From Cyclospora cayetanensis (lineage: Eukaryota > Apicomplexa > Conoidasida > Eucoccidiorida > Eimeriidae), in the NCBI RefSeq assembly GCF_002999335.1, contig NW_020312773.1:67001-131000 (forward strand): a DNA stretch of 64,000 bases, written 5' to 3'. Position 1 is the stretch's first letter. Every line of letters begins with the position of its first letter. Under the pieces are notes generated by a model that was not told the origin of the DNA, made no database searches, and was given only the letters and a program-made list of their open reading frames with translations. Below are positions 12,006 through 23,445 of this stretch, in pieces. A program made the translations under genes and the position numbers.

Positions 12006-13216
12006 TCACTCCTGTTGAAGTGGTTTTATATGGCAGCCTAATAGGCCCTTGCCGTGCCACTGGCGGGGTACTAGCCACAGTGAAATGACCCTACTCCCAC
12101 GTTGCACAACAACTGGCATACGTTCGTTCTCGTAGCGTGCAACCTCTCCAGGCAGCAATTCAAAGATTTGAGTAGCAGTTAATGCACGACTGCTGCTATC
12201 TCCGCCAGGTAGGGGCCCCTTTCTATGATTCTGAGTAGAGCCCGCTGCTGCATTCCGTCCGACCGGAAGGCGCAGAGTGCCAAGACGTAAGACTCGGTCA
12301 CCAGCAGCTATTCCTGCAATGCCACTGGGGCCGCCCGGCTGTAGAACATCCACTACCGCGAATGCGGGGCCCTCGTCTGAAGCAAATGCAAAAGAGGCAA
12401 ATGGGGGAGTAGCATAATACAGCAAGTCCTGCAATACCTTAAACGTTTAGCACTTCGGGTTGTGCAGCTTCAATCACAGATAACCTGTCTAATTGCCTCA
12501 ATCAGCGCTGCAACGCTGGCTTGATTCTTCCGGCATGGGTCTTTACCTTCAATCGGAGGCGGGGGCACTTCGTCCTGCTCTCCAGCCACTTCGGTAGTGT
12601 CTGGTTGCTTAGGTGCTCTAAGGTCCTGCTGATCGATCTGCGCTTTCGCCGACTCCGCATGCACACGCAACAGTATTTCCTCAAGCTTCCGCTGCACCTC
12701 CCGGTAGTCTGTCTGTAGACAAGCCAGCTGATTCCGCGCACTACGCACGGCATGCACATCGATATCTGCCCTAGGAAAACCCTCCTCATCAACCAAAGGG
12801 CCCTTTAGACCCGGCATCCCTGAGGCAGCGGACACAGTTCAGACACTGCAGGCAATACAAAGAGAAACTAGGCGCGGCGTAACGACCAAGAGTGTAGCTT
12901 CTAGCAGTACCATCAGCAGAGGCCCAAAGAAAGGTGCCAAGTAGAACTAGGGTTGAGGAGGGCATTCAAGGCATCCCTTGACGAGCATCAGATTCCATGG
13001 AAGCACGACGGCCAGCCTGGCCACAGAGTCGTGTAGCTGAGTTCGCTGTGCCTGCAGCAGTGCAAACAAAGGTTTTTCAAGCCCACCTTCGGATGTAAGA
13101 AAGCTGGCGATAGCCTCCATTCTCTCTTCAAGCATCTGCCGCTGTTGATACATCTGCTCAGCTTCGACAGCTGGGGAACAGGCAGCCTCGCATTTTGGGG
13201 GTACCTCAGTCGCCAT
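12006..13216 (-). CDS. PSMD9: 26S proteasome non-ATPase regulatory subunit 9 (PSMD9/Nas2/p27), PDZ assembly chaperone
   Basis: Exons 13216-13087, 12819-12485 and 12428-12006 give 295 residues plus TGA; human PSMD9 is 223. The family role is that of a chaperone of the proteasome 19S base, binding the tail of an Rpt ATPase through its PDZ domain. Exon 1 starts at ATG 13216 and encodes an N-terminal helix. Exon 2 carries the family signature PLVDEEGFPRADIDVHAVR followed by a coiled coil. Exon 3 carries the PDZ domain, from GPAFAVVDVLQPGGPSGIAG to the C-terminal signature WHGKGLLGCHIKPL. The extra length comes from an acidic, Pro-rich linker before the PDZ domain and a Gly/Ser/Asn-rich insert of about 25 residues inside it. 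Splice donors GTGGGC and GTTATC keep frame. An in-frame ATG lies further upstream at 13381, but the segment it would add has no family similarity. Confidence 0.92.
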
Positions 13217-13943
13217 TATTAACATCAATGAGGTGCCTGAAAAAACACTGTGATAGTATGGGGCGTCTTTGGCGGCCAATGACCAACACTCTCCGCTAAT
13301 CATGAACCGCCCACTGTAAGTGTTTCCGTCAGTGCATGGAAGCTGCCTGACCTGAAGAAACCTGCGTCCCGTACTGTGCACAGTACAAGTTTACGGCTTG
13401 AATTTATCTGTAGCAACCCTTAAGTGCAGTCCTGCAATATTACATCAGGTACGCCACCACTCCACAGAGCAGCGAACGGGGCTGGTGGGCGCCTGTTCTG
13501 GTATTATTAAACGTGCATACAGTTCGCAGAAAGCTTAACATAGGATGGTGGATATGCTGGACCGTTCGCTTTGGTGTAAGCTAAACGAAGAAGATGTTAG
13601 CACCCAATGAGTATCCGTGCTCATCAGGCTGAAGTCGATCCACGTCCATTACGCGAAAAAAGTGCCGTAGAAATCTGGGGCTTTGGTACGGTAAATTAAG
13701 AACATGTGTCTGAGGAATTATAAATCGAAAACACACCCTCAAAACACTTCCTTGTCAAGTGCTGTGCAGTGTCCGAAGTGATAAAACTCCTGTACCCACT
13801 GGCGCATGCAGGGCGCAGCGCGAGGGAACGCACTCTTCCGGTCTTGTCACAAATGGCCGCTCATATTTACGAGAAGGAGGGAGTTTCTTTTCATGATGAG
13901 TAACTACTAATCAAAACAAGTTTGTAGCTGCCAGTTTTCGACA
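13217..13943. other. Intergenic region between PSMD9 and tRNA-Tyr
   Basis: About 0.7 kb with no supported coding frame. It should include the PSMD9 promoter. The last bases before the tRNA (13920-13943) show nothing distinctive. Confidence 0.5.
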
Positions 13944-14027
13944 CCGGTGATAGCTCAGTTGGTAGAGCGGCAGACTGTAGATGCTGCGGGAATCTGTTGG
14001 TCCCTGGTTCGATTCCGGGTCACCGGA
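13944..14027 (+). tRNA. tRNA-Tyr (anticodon GTA) with an 11-nt intron
   Basis: The acceptor stem pairs 13944-13950 (CCGGTGA) with 14020-14026 (TCACCGG), with A at 14027 as discriminator. The A box TAGCTCAGTTGG is at 13951 and the B box GGTTCGATTCC at about 14006. The anticodon GTA is at 13977-13979. The anticodon stem closes only if about 11 nt (near 13981-13991) starting one base after the anticodon are removed, the canonical position for eukaryotic tRNA introns and typical for tRNA-Tyr. The mature length is then about 73 nt before CCA addition. No CCA is encoded, as expected for a nuclear gene. The intron edges could shift by a base because of the repeated A. Confidence 0.96.
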
Positions 14028-15234
14028 TGCGTTTTACTGTCTGTGGGGACGCTAGGTGTTCAGCGTGAACTTCGGTGCAGCGCTTTGTTTATCATCTTGA
14101 AAATGTAATTAACAAGATCTATGGGTAGCGGTGGCAAAGTTTTAGAAACCTTCGTAGAAGACGGCCACTGTCTACCCAGCAAAGAGCCCTAGTCCAGAGA
14201 ACGCAAACGAATACAGCTGTGTGGACGCTATGCCTTGCACCTTGAAATGTGCAGCAGAAGCTCCAGAGTGACACCAGCAGTCGGTTAGCTTTTCGCCACG
14301 TCGAATGCTTGGCCATTTATTTCTAGTGAAAGTATTTGATCAGACCCGGCATGGGGATACATAGAGCAGCAACCTTCTAAAACTGAAAGAGTCTCTGTCA
14401 GTACGAGGAACCTGCTGAGCACTTCATTCGTTTTCTTACGAACGCCAGTCCGAAGGCAAGAAGCGATGGTGGTTCGCGTCTACAGCCACTACACTCTACC
14501 TGGAAAGGCTTTTTCCTGAGCCAGCTAGTGCCACCCTCACCGGGCGACTCTAACCGTGCCAAGCAGTCGCACTCGTCCACATGGAAAGCCTCTACATGTC
14601 CCAGTGTAATTAATCGATGTAATGCATCTCGCATGGCTCCCTAATTAGTGCCGCTCGATGCAACCTAGTCTTGGAACACCTGTACTAAGCCTTGAACACT
14701 CACTCGCAATTTAGTTCTCTAATTGCCATGCTGGTTTGAATCCACCGTACCCAAAGAGGGAGAGACCGATATACAGAGAACGCAAGATTACAGCACGAGA
14801 TCAGCAGCTGCTCCTGCAAATACTGGAGTGTCCTATTACATCCCATAGGCACATCTAGCCAAGAGTTAGACAACTGACCTAGCTTCAGAATCGTGCTTCA
14901 TGTGGCAACTACAAAATGCCGTAGCATGCGCAACAACAGAAACTGATACAAGCCGAAAATGCAGTGCAGTGCATAAGGGCTCAAAGTTCATGCGCAGTGT
15001 TTGGAGAGATGTTCAGTCTATCCGAAAGACAGAATTTATCGTGTGCACGAAAATGCAGATGCCTCGCATCATCAGCTGACTGCCGTGCGCTTTGGCAGCT
15101 GCTGTCGTAGTGCTAACGCCAGGACGTCCGTGTGCCCCCCTCCTCCCCATCATCCATACATCCGCTACACCACCAACATCAACAACCAATAACAAAACAC
15201 TACCCTTTGTGAAGAAAAAAGTATGAGTAATCAC
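14028..15234. other. Intergenic region between tRNA-Tyr and the Bfr1-like gene
   Basis: About 1.2 kb. The only frame worth mentioning is a 78-codon minus-strand ORF, 14398-14634, which starts with ATG and encodes several Cys residues. It shows no family motif and no partner exons, so I do not call it a gene. The right part should contain the 3' UTR of the Bfr1-like gene. Confidence 0.45.
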
Positions 15235-18200
15235 TTATTCTTCGTCAGCCTCCTCCGGGGTAGGTGAGCTCCCCTCCGCGGTTTCTCCGTCCTTCTCCTC
15301 TGTCAGCTTCTCCTTCTTTGCTAGGGCCGCGATTTTCTCGTTCACTGTCTGTATCTTTGCCATGATGTCCGCTTTCCGTTCATCAACCTAAGAAGACAAT
15401 GAACGGAATATGATACTCTGACAGGCACAGTGACCCATTCGGTCAACAGCTGTGCGCCTGCTAAAGGCACTTGCCCGAATCTGCAGGAAACGCCAATGTA
15501 TGGCGTTCACGCCCACTGTCTCGACGAATAATAGGCCTTCCAATAGAATTCCACGCACGGCGCACGGATCAATTAAATGTGGTTGTAATGCGCATAGGCT
15601 ACGTTAGGGCGGAGTTTACGGAGCTTCTACTCTTGGATGCGCAGCAGCAATTCGTGAAAGTTTTGTGCCAATGAACTGCATTGATAGCCATGGCCTGCCG
15701 GGCTCCCTGGCACGCTAACGGGTGTCTATTACGGTCCTACGGGCCACAGTGGACCTCTTACTAACCTTCATAGCGCTCTCTTGTTGCATTTCTTTGTACT
15801 TTCGGAGCTTTGCGTCAAGCTTCTCCAGGCAGGAGGGAATGTCTTCTAGCGTAACCGGTGCAGTCAGCTGTTCACAACAAACCAGCAGCAATCAGAGCCG
15901 TGAGACCACGGAAATTCCTTGAAGCCTGCAGCCCACTGATTCACTGTAAGGATAGGCAGACGATTTGTTAAGGCAGCCACGCGTCCACACAGGGTAACAC
16001 TCGACGAAACAGCTCTATAGACACACCCGCAGCATTTAGTAACGCCGCTCTAGAACATGATGGCACACCATGAATAATTTTCGACTCCATTGTAACAGCA
16101 TCGTCTGCGTCATTCCCATCCGCTAACAGAAATATGCCGTCTGCGTGAATGGACAGACAGACTAAAGCTGCACATCCAAGTCGCTGATCTAAAACTACAT
16201 TGTGGCGTCTTACTCCGCATTGTTCGAAGTAGGTCAGGGTTCCCACGTCGTATTTGAGGATCTTAGGTTTTTCCTTTTTCTTCTCATGGTCCTTCCCCTG
16301 TTTGCTCTTCTGCTTGGGAGCGAAAAAGAAGACCTCCTTTCGCTGACTCTTTGGTAGAAGAGCGCCTGCCAGCTGCAGAGAAGCCCATGCACGCACCCGA
16401 TGCAGTCCGCCAATTCCAAATCAACTACTTTCATATTTTCGTTTTTCCATTTTCACCATACTGGCTACGTAATGATCCAACTACGCCGAATAGAAGCCTT
16501 TCTCAATCAACCATGTATCTGACTGCTCCTGTAATGCAACTTCATGAAGCCCATGTAAAGTGCCTGGCACCTGCTTTTGTGTTAATGTGCCGTGGGAAGC
16601 AAGCAGCAACCGTAGCATACGTTCTCATCTTCTTCATCTGCCTTCTTCTCTTCGGTTGTGGCGGTACTGGGCTCTTCAATGATCTTTTGCAAGTATTGAA
16701 TGGTCTGGGAGAGCAGCAGACACTCTGCCTCGTACGGTAACTCCGACTCGACCCGTTCCAGGTCGCGGGTTAGCTGGAACCGCTCGTTCTCCAAGTCGCG
16801 CCTCTCACGCTCCTCACGCATCTGCAATCAAGTCATTAAATGGCAGACTTTTGCTTTTTAATGAACTTGAACCACCGGTTTATCCACGAGACGCTGGTTC
16901 ACGACAACGCGCTCTGCTTTAAGATGCCGATACCTAGGAAGAATATATCGCTATTATGGTAATTTTTAAAGTTACCTTGAGGCCGCGTTCACGCTTCACT
17001 TGTTGCATGTAGGCTTGATGATTTTGCATCTGACACAAGCATAGTGGAAGGCGAAATACATTGAGGCAAGTGCGTAACCGCCGCAGCCCAGGATTCTTCG
17101 TCTGCGGCTTATATTCTACTGCGCAATGCAAGTTGTTTTAATGCCTCGGTTGAAACATAAACTTCAGTGGCCTATTACGTACCTCGCGATTCAGCTCCGC
17201 TAGAATCTCTCGGCGCTGCGAAGAGCAAAAGCACGTGAAAAAAACCACCGCGGTAGCATACGAACGAAAAATCCGAGCTCACTGAATGACTTTCAATTTC
17301 AAGTTGTGTGAAATAATATGGCTTAAAACAAATTAGATAGAATGAATAACAAAAAACCTCACGTTCACAAAATGCGTGCTCATCTCCTTATTTAAACGGT
17401 CCCTTTCCTCAATCATTTCCCGGCCAGGAGCAGTCGCCCTCTGCCTGCGACACCAGAAGGAGCGTTGAGCCAAGCTACCGAATCACACAAAGCCCACTGA
17501 AGACTATTGATGCCTAAACAAAGCTGCGCAAGAGAACAACTCGAGAGGGCATCGCACGTAGCAGAGAGCAGGTCGCAAGAATGCAAGCGCCGAGTTGGCA
17601 GGAAGGAATGCAAACTCAAGGCAGCCTTCAAGGCCGGATCCATGGTCTTTGTCAAGCGATTTTTTGGTGTTACCTTTTTTCGAGCAGCTCCTTGTATTTT
17701 TGGCTTTCCTCGCGCTTTTGCGTGCGGAGCTCGAGCAACTTCGTGCGAACCTCATCCAGCATGGCCCTCAGAGGTACTGAGCGGGAAAACGAGAGGGGGA
17801 AAGCATGCTACTGACAATGCATGCACAAATGGAGACAGAGGCAATGCTCTGCTGGGTTAGTGGCTACGTCCGGGGAATTTACAGCACTTTCTTGATAAGG
17901 TCCTGCAACTTTTCGGTAATGTCAAGGTCGCTTATGTCCGCAGATACTTCCACTATTCACTAGCCACAGGCACGGCTCGAAATAGATGCTTCTCCTGCTA
18001 TTTTAATCAACTTGCATCTAACGTACCGACGGATGAATCCTCAATGCTGCTGGCGTTTTGCTCGAGCGCCTGGTACTTAAACAGCAGGGGTTTGCTGTTC
18101 TTAAGCCTCTTAATTTCCTCCAACAGCCTTTTCTCCTCCTTAAGAGAAAGTGTCGAAGTCATCATGCTGTGCTCTAGGGCCGCCACCTTCTGGTCTATGT

Positions 18201-19446
18201 CTTCAATGGACGAGAAACCGATCTTCCGACGCAGATCTGATGCGGACTGCTTCTGCGGCAAGTCCAAGAGAGTATCAAAAAGTGTTTGGCAGTATAGAAA
18301 CGAAAGAAACCGGCTCAGGAAGCCTAAGAGGACAGCCTTTAAACACAGGCTTTTATTCCTAATGGAAGAAAGCACACTAAGGCATAGGGGGATCCCAATA
18401 ATTTTCAAAGCGTGCAAATGACTCACCATTTCGGCACCCTCTTTCTGCTTTGACTGGATCTTCTCGAAGAGAACTTTGCGCTTTTCCTCGAGCTCATCAA
18501 TTTGCTTCTGAACAGCGAAGCCGCAAGAGAAAGAAATATGCGAGACGCGATGCAAGGGACCTATGATAACAGCTTGCACGGAGGTTTAGGAATCGCACTG
18601 TAATATTCTGGCTGTTTATAGCTCAAAGTGCGAAGCAGGAAACAAACAGACTGGCAGTAGCGGAGAGACATCCACCGCCACACACTACATACCTGCAGAG
18701 CATCTAGGCGGGCCTGCCTATTTTGCTTTTCCATGTTGTATTCCTCCCGCCCGCCGATGACGGCGGAGATTTTTTGTTGGAGCTCATTCTGCACAACCCA
18801 TGCAAAAGATGTCGCACGAAGCCACTATCTCCGCCCTCATAAAACGGCAGACCGCGCAAGGAGACTCCATATAAAGCGCATTCCACATGCAGCAGGATCA
18901 CGTAACTCCCGGCGCATTAATACCAAATGTACCCCAGTAGAGAATCGCCCCAAAGTGAGAAACGGATCCAATTGCTTTTTTGCGAAAGTGTGCGTCACAC
19001 GGAGGCAGGTACCGCCATGTGGTGGAAGGCTGTTATGAATGTCCGTAAGTGGGCACTGGGCGTGAAAGTAGGTTGGGATGGTTTTGCATGGACTCTCTGT
19101 TAATGCCCCCTGTACTCCCCGAAGAAAGGTATTTAAGCAGTCTAGAGCGGTAAAGTTGCGGCGCGAAGGCGGACGCCAACTAGAAGGCGCTTTGCAGACA
19201 CGGCATGCACTGTCTGCGCGTTCCGTGTATCGTCAGCTGCTCTCTACAGGCAGAAGGGTAGCTTCCAGCTATAGTCATAAAGATCAGATCACACAGACGC
19301 GAGTATGGAAGAAAGATCCGACGCACGATCTTCGCCTTCAGCTCCTCAATAGCCGCTGTCTCGGCCTGCACGCGGTCCCTGTATAACTTCTCGTCCGGCT
19401 TGGGCACGGGCTCCAGCTTCTTGGTCTTGTCTACTTTCCCCGCCAT
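15235..19446 (-). CDS. BFR1: Bfr1-type coiled-coil protein (nuclear segregation protein BFR1 homologue), 12 exons
   Basis: Proposed exons are 19446-19327, 18788-18693, 18507-18427, 18252-18027, 17776-17674, 17444-17363, 17215-17183, 17029-16976, 16821-16621, 16372-16214, 15867-15766 and 15387-15235. They total 1,410 nt, giving 469 residues plus TAA; yeast Bfr1 is about the same length. Every junction has GT and AG and phases agree. The product is almost entirely charged coiled coil. The family core is in exon 4 (LRRKIGFSSIEDIDQKV followed by SLKEEKRLLEEIKRLKNSK), then LDEVRTKLLELR, PGREMIEERDRLNKEM and ELPYEAECLLLSQTIQYLQ. The C-terminus is Lys/Glu-rich and ends in an acidic tail. In yeast Bfr1 associates with polysome-bound mRNPs and the ER; that role here is inference. 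The ATG at 19446 opens MAGKVDKTKKLEP, a basic start. Exon 7 is only 33 nt. Confidence 0.88.
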
Positions 19447-21399
19447 TTTGCTTGGAGCTGGCCCTCGTCGCCCCGGAAGCGCAGAGAGCCGAGAGAGTGC
19501 AACTCGGGACGGACAGGTCGCTGTAGCACGTGCGCGTGCGGGGGCGAGGAACTACTCCAGCGTACGCGCAGCAGACCCCGGCGGCGGCTCAGAGCTTCCT
19601 GTTTGCTCCTTAGAAATGGACCAAAGGTATTTCTAGAGGGCCCCCTAGCGGGGGTTCGCGAGACAGGCCCATGGGAGCCATGCAGGACTAGGGGAGGGGT
19701 TGCTCGCAGCCCCGGACGCTCGGCACATCTGACATTGGCCGCCTCCGCAAAAAACGGCCAAAATCTTGAACATCCCCGCATTATGAGGCTGCTATGGACT
19801 TCTAAGTCGACTATGATTCTCCTTGTATTGCTACTAGTACGGATACAGAGAAGGACGGAGCATGCAAATACTTGAAAAATGCACACGCAGGTTCTCTGAA
19901 AGGTGTTGTTCAGTATCGCAGCCAGAAACGCGACTATTTACCATTTTGCAGCGAGTTTTGCGGGCTTCCCAGTGCCATTCAGTGATGCTTCTTGGTTCCT
20001 GCTCGTCCGTTCGCCCACGGTTCTGTTTCTCCTTGGGGGACTGCGTTGTTTACCGTTTTTTTCATGGCGGCTCCAGAAAGTAGCTGATAGTTTTCTTGAC
20101 AGAATGTTTGCCTGCATCTATAAAAGTAAGTTTCTATTCCCTGTCCTCGAGGCTTTAGAGCCTTGGGCAGTACGAAAGGAACAATCAGGCTGAAGAGGGG
20201 GCTGCACACAGGTACTTATCAAAGGTCCGTGCAGCAGGGATTCGTGTGTCTCAGACAGGCTTAAATACTTGATTAGTCAAGCTAGGAGGGTACAATGGTG
20301 AAATTCACCCAGACACTTCGTATGGCAACACTATACTCAGGTGTTCTTACAACCGTTTTTGAGGGCTTCCATCAACGACTTCAGTTAGAGGACCCTTAAT
20401 TCCAGACTCAACGGAATCCTAACAGAGATGTGAGGGAATGCTCCTTGAAACAACTCATGCCTTTCCCTGGCCGTGCTTCGCAGCGTTCCCCATTTGAGGG
20501 CAAGGGGGCACCTAGGCTGGGCGTTGCTGCGCCCTGTAAGTACTCCTAGCATTCACAGGCACAACATGGCGTCTTCAGGTATTGAGCAAAGAATACCATG
20601 CAGCAGATAATACATTCGTACAAAGGAGTTAGTCAGATCCTTGCCGATTTTTAGTCAAGTGCAAGTAGTACAGTGGACTGCTAAAGCGCGACAGCCCACT
20701 GCCCTTGTCCACGTGCCGATGTCTAACCACACGCCCTCATGTTCGTTACCTGTATGTCGCGATCAGCCGCATGCAGGAGAGCGGGAAAATTGCCGTACTA
20801 TCACAACTCCTTTGACAGGCGGAAACGCCAAAGCAACACGAAAAAGAAAGCCGAAGCGCATAATAACCACTGGAGCGAAATCGACGGGAAGGCAGACGCA
20901 TTGGCCAACAAAGAATGAGCGACTGAACGAAAGCAAATAGCAGCGGCACGACGGCTCGAGTTTATTGGTGCGCTGAGATATGAGCATCCTACTCCGGGAC
21001 AGCCGAAGGCAACTAAAATGTGTAAAGGGAGATAAAAAAGGATACCAGTTCAGCAGTACCTCTGCGCCCAACAGAGTAGTTCCTATATGCGCATACAGGC
21101 TTCAAAGATCCAAAAGAGACAAAAGCAAGAATTTAGTAATAACAAATGTGAGTGTACCATTGCTGAACCAAGTAGAGAGCACGAATAACAACCAGCTACT
21201 TTTCAAACACTATACATAGATGATATTTCAGGCAGAGAATGCACTGGAGAGGGAAAATTACCAAGGAACCCGTGCAACAACTGTCCATGGCGGCTAGTAT
21301 TGTAGCTCAAAAACAGCTGTAAAGTCTTGCGCAGGTAGCAGAACCCGCAACTGCTCTTCCATCAGCTGCTGAGACTAGCATTCCCCACAGCACCTTAGT
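19447..21399. other. Intergenic region upstream of the Bfr1-like gene
   Basis: About 2 kb with only short chance ORFs on both strands. The part nearest 19447 is GC-rich and should hold the Bfr1-like promoter and 5' UTR. I see no RNA gene. The left end of the retrotransposon fossil, including any LTR, could lie in here, but I could not identify it. Confidence 0.45.
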
Positions 21400-21439
21400 A
21401 GGAAATATCATCTAGTAGCTCCTCGGTTCTCATCAGTCT

Positions 21440-22040
21440 TTGAGTCCAGCACTTTGAGGAGTCCCTGGAGATCCTCCCTTGCAGCAGTCGCTTGCCCGCG
21501 CGGTATGATTCAAGAATAATTGGTGGGATTTCAAAATTTCTTAGGGAAGCCGATATTGATAGTCCTGTGGCGTCTAACGCTTTGGGAAATCGGTAAAGTG
21601 AGAGAGGGCATTTACTCGTGAGAGGGTGGCGAACGATCCCTATCCCCTGGACACAAGCTTCTTAGAATGCTCATCGTATAATTTAGCTTGTACAGCCCGC
21701 TGATCCAATAAACAGAATATTTTGGCTCGAAAGCACGCAGCCGAACGCTGTGTATCACGATTGCGTGCTTGCCACTCATGAGCTCTTTGTGCGTGCATTC
21801 GCGTTCACTAGTCGGCGGTTCTCCATATCCTTTCGCTGCTAGGTGTGGCTGGCGACCTCAGACCACCAGGCCCGTAGTAGACAAGGGCCCCTCGAGTTAG
21901 ATAAGGTGCGCGGGAAAGCAATGGCTATACGATTATTGTGTGTTATTACAGGCCCACTTAGCACAGGGAGGAAGATCAAGCCATATGCACGTTATCTGCC
22001 TCAGAGTGGTCCACAGTGGCCATATTATGTTCAATGTGTA
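21440..22040 (-). pseudogene. Integrase core trace and GPY/F-like C-terminal trace
   Basis: Near 21965-22040 the minus strand reads MATVDHSEADNVHMA, resembling the VTVD--SK-AHF block that contains the first catalytic Asp of the integrase core. Near 21530-21660 it reads KLVSRG, then GSFATLSRVNALSHFTDFPK and, one frame over, ASLRNFEIPP. This follows the KL-PR--GPF-V---VN--AY-L-LP...H-S-LR pattern of the GPY/F module of gypsy integrases. A stop and a frameshift lie within it. The rest of the core cannot be recognised. Confidence 0.5.
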
Positions 22041-22309
22041 TGCTGGTAGTGAGGGCACGTCACAATGCACTTATGAACTTCGGATCTTTATCGGTGGGAT
22101 CATTCCTGAAGTTCACAGAGATGAGTCAAGAGTGATTGAGCAATTTGTTGAGCCTTAATAGAGCAGGAGCAGGGGGTGAAATTGCATACATTGCTAGTCC
22201 GTCGGCAGGCAAATCGGTGTTGTCATGACACTTTTTTTCGCATCAGTTCATATTTTCTCAGTAGCCGGAAGGCTCTGCAAAATCCATGCGTAGAGGAATT
22301 ACAAAGCCT

Positions 22310-22600
22310 TAGCTGCTAGCCATCTGCGCATGAAAGCGCATGCTTTTTAGCGGCGAAGCCCATCCCGGGCCCGTAGAAGAACCGTGAGAGCTTTTGCACT
22401 GTAGTGTCAATCCCATCATGGCGTGAATAAACAAGCTCAGCCGCTTTGCGCAGAACCGCACAGCGGAGCGAATTCGGAGTGTACACGCAACAGAGTCCTC
22501 GGCTTCTGTTGAACCACAGCAGGCCATTCTTTACGTAGCAGCAATTCACCCATTTGCGTGTCGAGACTTGGGCAAGGTAGCGAAGGCTTGGGTGTTGAAA
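22310..22600 (-). pseudogene. Integrase zinc-binding (HHCC-type) remnant
   Basis: An open minus-strand frame (22316-22771) includes NGLLWFNRSR, then VYTPNSLRCAVLRKAAELVY, and RHDGIDTTVQKLSRFFYGPG. This follows the integrase N-terminal pattern (G-L--R--VP--LR--L-E-H--GH-G--KT---L---FYWPGM--C--C). The H-GH part is condensed and the Trp before PGM is missing (FFYGPGM), so metal binding is probably lost. It ends in a stop after SCADG. Confidence 0.75.
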
Positions 22601-22874
22601 GCGTAACACGCCTGCAAGTTTGTCCAACAGCAACCAAAACGCATCACAGACGAGCGGCTGCGCTGCACAACAATGTTTTGGGGGGCCTAGCAAGAGGGCG
22701 TCGGCGAATGCGATCGTGATGCACCTAGTATACTTCACTGTAGGAAAAGAAGTGCGGCGACCAATGAACAAGTTTAGGGTTATCGAAATCCCGAAAGCTC
22801 CTCTTAGCTCACGTAAAGGGCTGATGGCCTGTCTAGACTGTTAAGTGATGCCCATGAAGATAGTGTCAGTGCTT

Positions 22875-23115
22875 TTTTAATTCCCCCACACTGCATAGAT
22901 ATCCTTTTCCCGCACTGGGCACCACTGCTTGGTTGTAGGGAAGTAAGAACAATAACGAGCGAAAATTTGGTGTTTTCAAGAGCCAGTAGCCTCTTAGCAG
23001 AGAATTACATTCACTGCCACGTCACTGGCATCGGTCGACAGGAAAAGCGGTTCTCGTAATAGGGCAGCGCATATCCGAGGGTTAGGATGACAGGACAGCG
23101 CCCTTGCTGCGGCGT
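22875..23115 (-). pseudogene. RNase H remnant of the gypsy element
   Basis: The minus strand carries PLFLSTDASDVAVNVIL, the block around the first catalytic Asp of Ty3/gypsy RNase H (L-TDAS--G--L). It is followed by QIFARYCSYFPTTKQW and CPVREKDIYAVW, matching the S--L---E-NY---E-E-LAV block with its second acidic residue. Three in-frame stops (after VILC, after ATGS and after VWGN) show it is not functional. Confidence 0.75.
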
Positions 23116-23164
23116 CAGCCCACTCTATAGGTCATAGACTACGTTCTAAGTAAGTCTGTCAGCA

Positions 23165-23440
23165 CATAAGGGAATGAATTTTGGTAATAGCGTGCAAGCC
23201 CGTGGGATTTCGCACCGTCTTTGCTGGATCGCAACGATAATAGTCACCCGTTGATTGGTTAGGATTTTTTTGGGACCTGAGTCTATTCCAGGAGCTAAAA
23301 CTCGGAATCAGGGGAGCACAACTGTTTCCACGAAAATCCAGCACTTGCGTGCTGTCACACACCATTGCTTTTCCCACAACAGTTGATGTGCACATCGTAG
23401 GTGCTTTAGGTGCTCTGGAACATTTTGACTTCATACTGGT
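23165..23440 (-). pseudogene. Reverse transcriptase thumb/connection remnant, frame-shifted
   Basis: In a different frame from the palm piece the minus strand reads VPEHLKHLRCAHQLLWEK, then TARKCWIF and later PGIDSGPKKI. These match the EH-HL-V-LL...KC-F and GI--DP-KI blocks that follow the catalytic motif in Ty3/gypsy RTs. One in-frame stop interrupts it. Order and spacing relative to the palm and RNase H pieces are as expected. Confidence 0.7.
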
Positions 23441-23445
23441 GCCAT

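Noticed and set aside
14398..14634. A 78-codon minus-strand ORF with several cysteines between tRNA-Tyr and the Bfr1-like gene
   Set aside because: It has an ATG but no recognisable family and no partner exons. The length is within chance for this composition.
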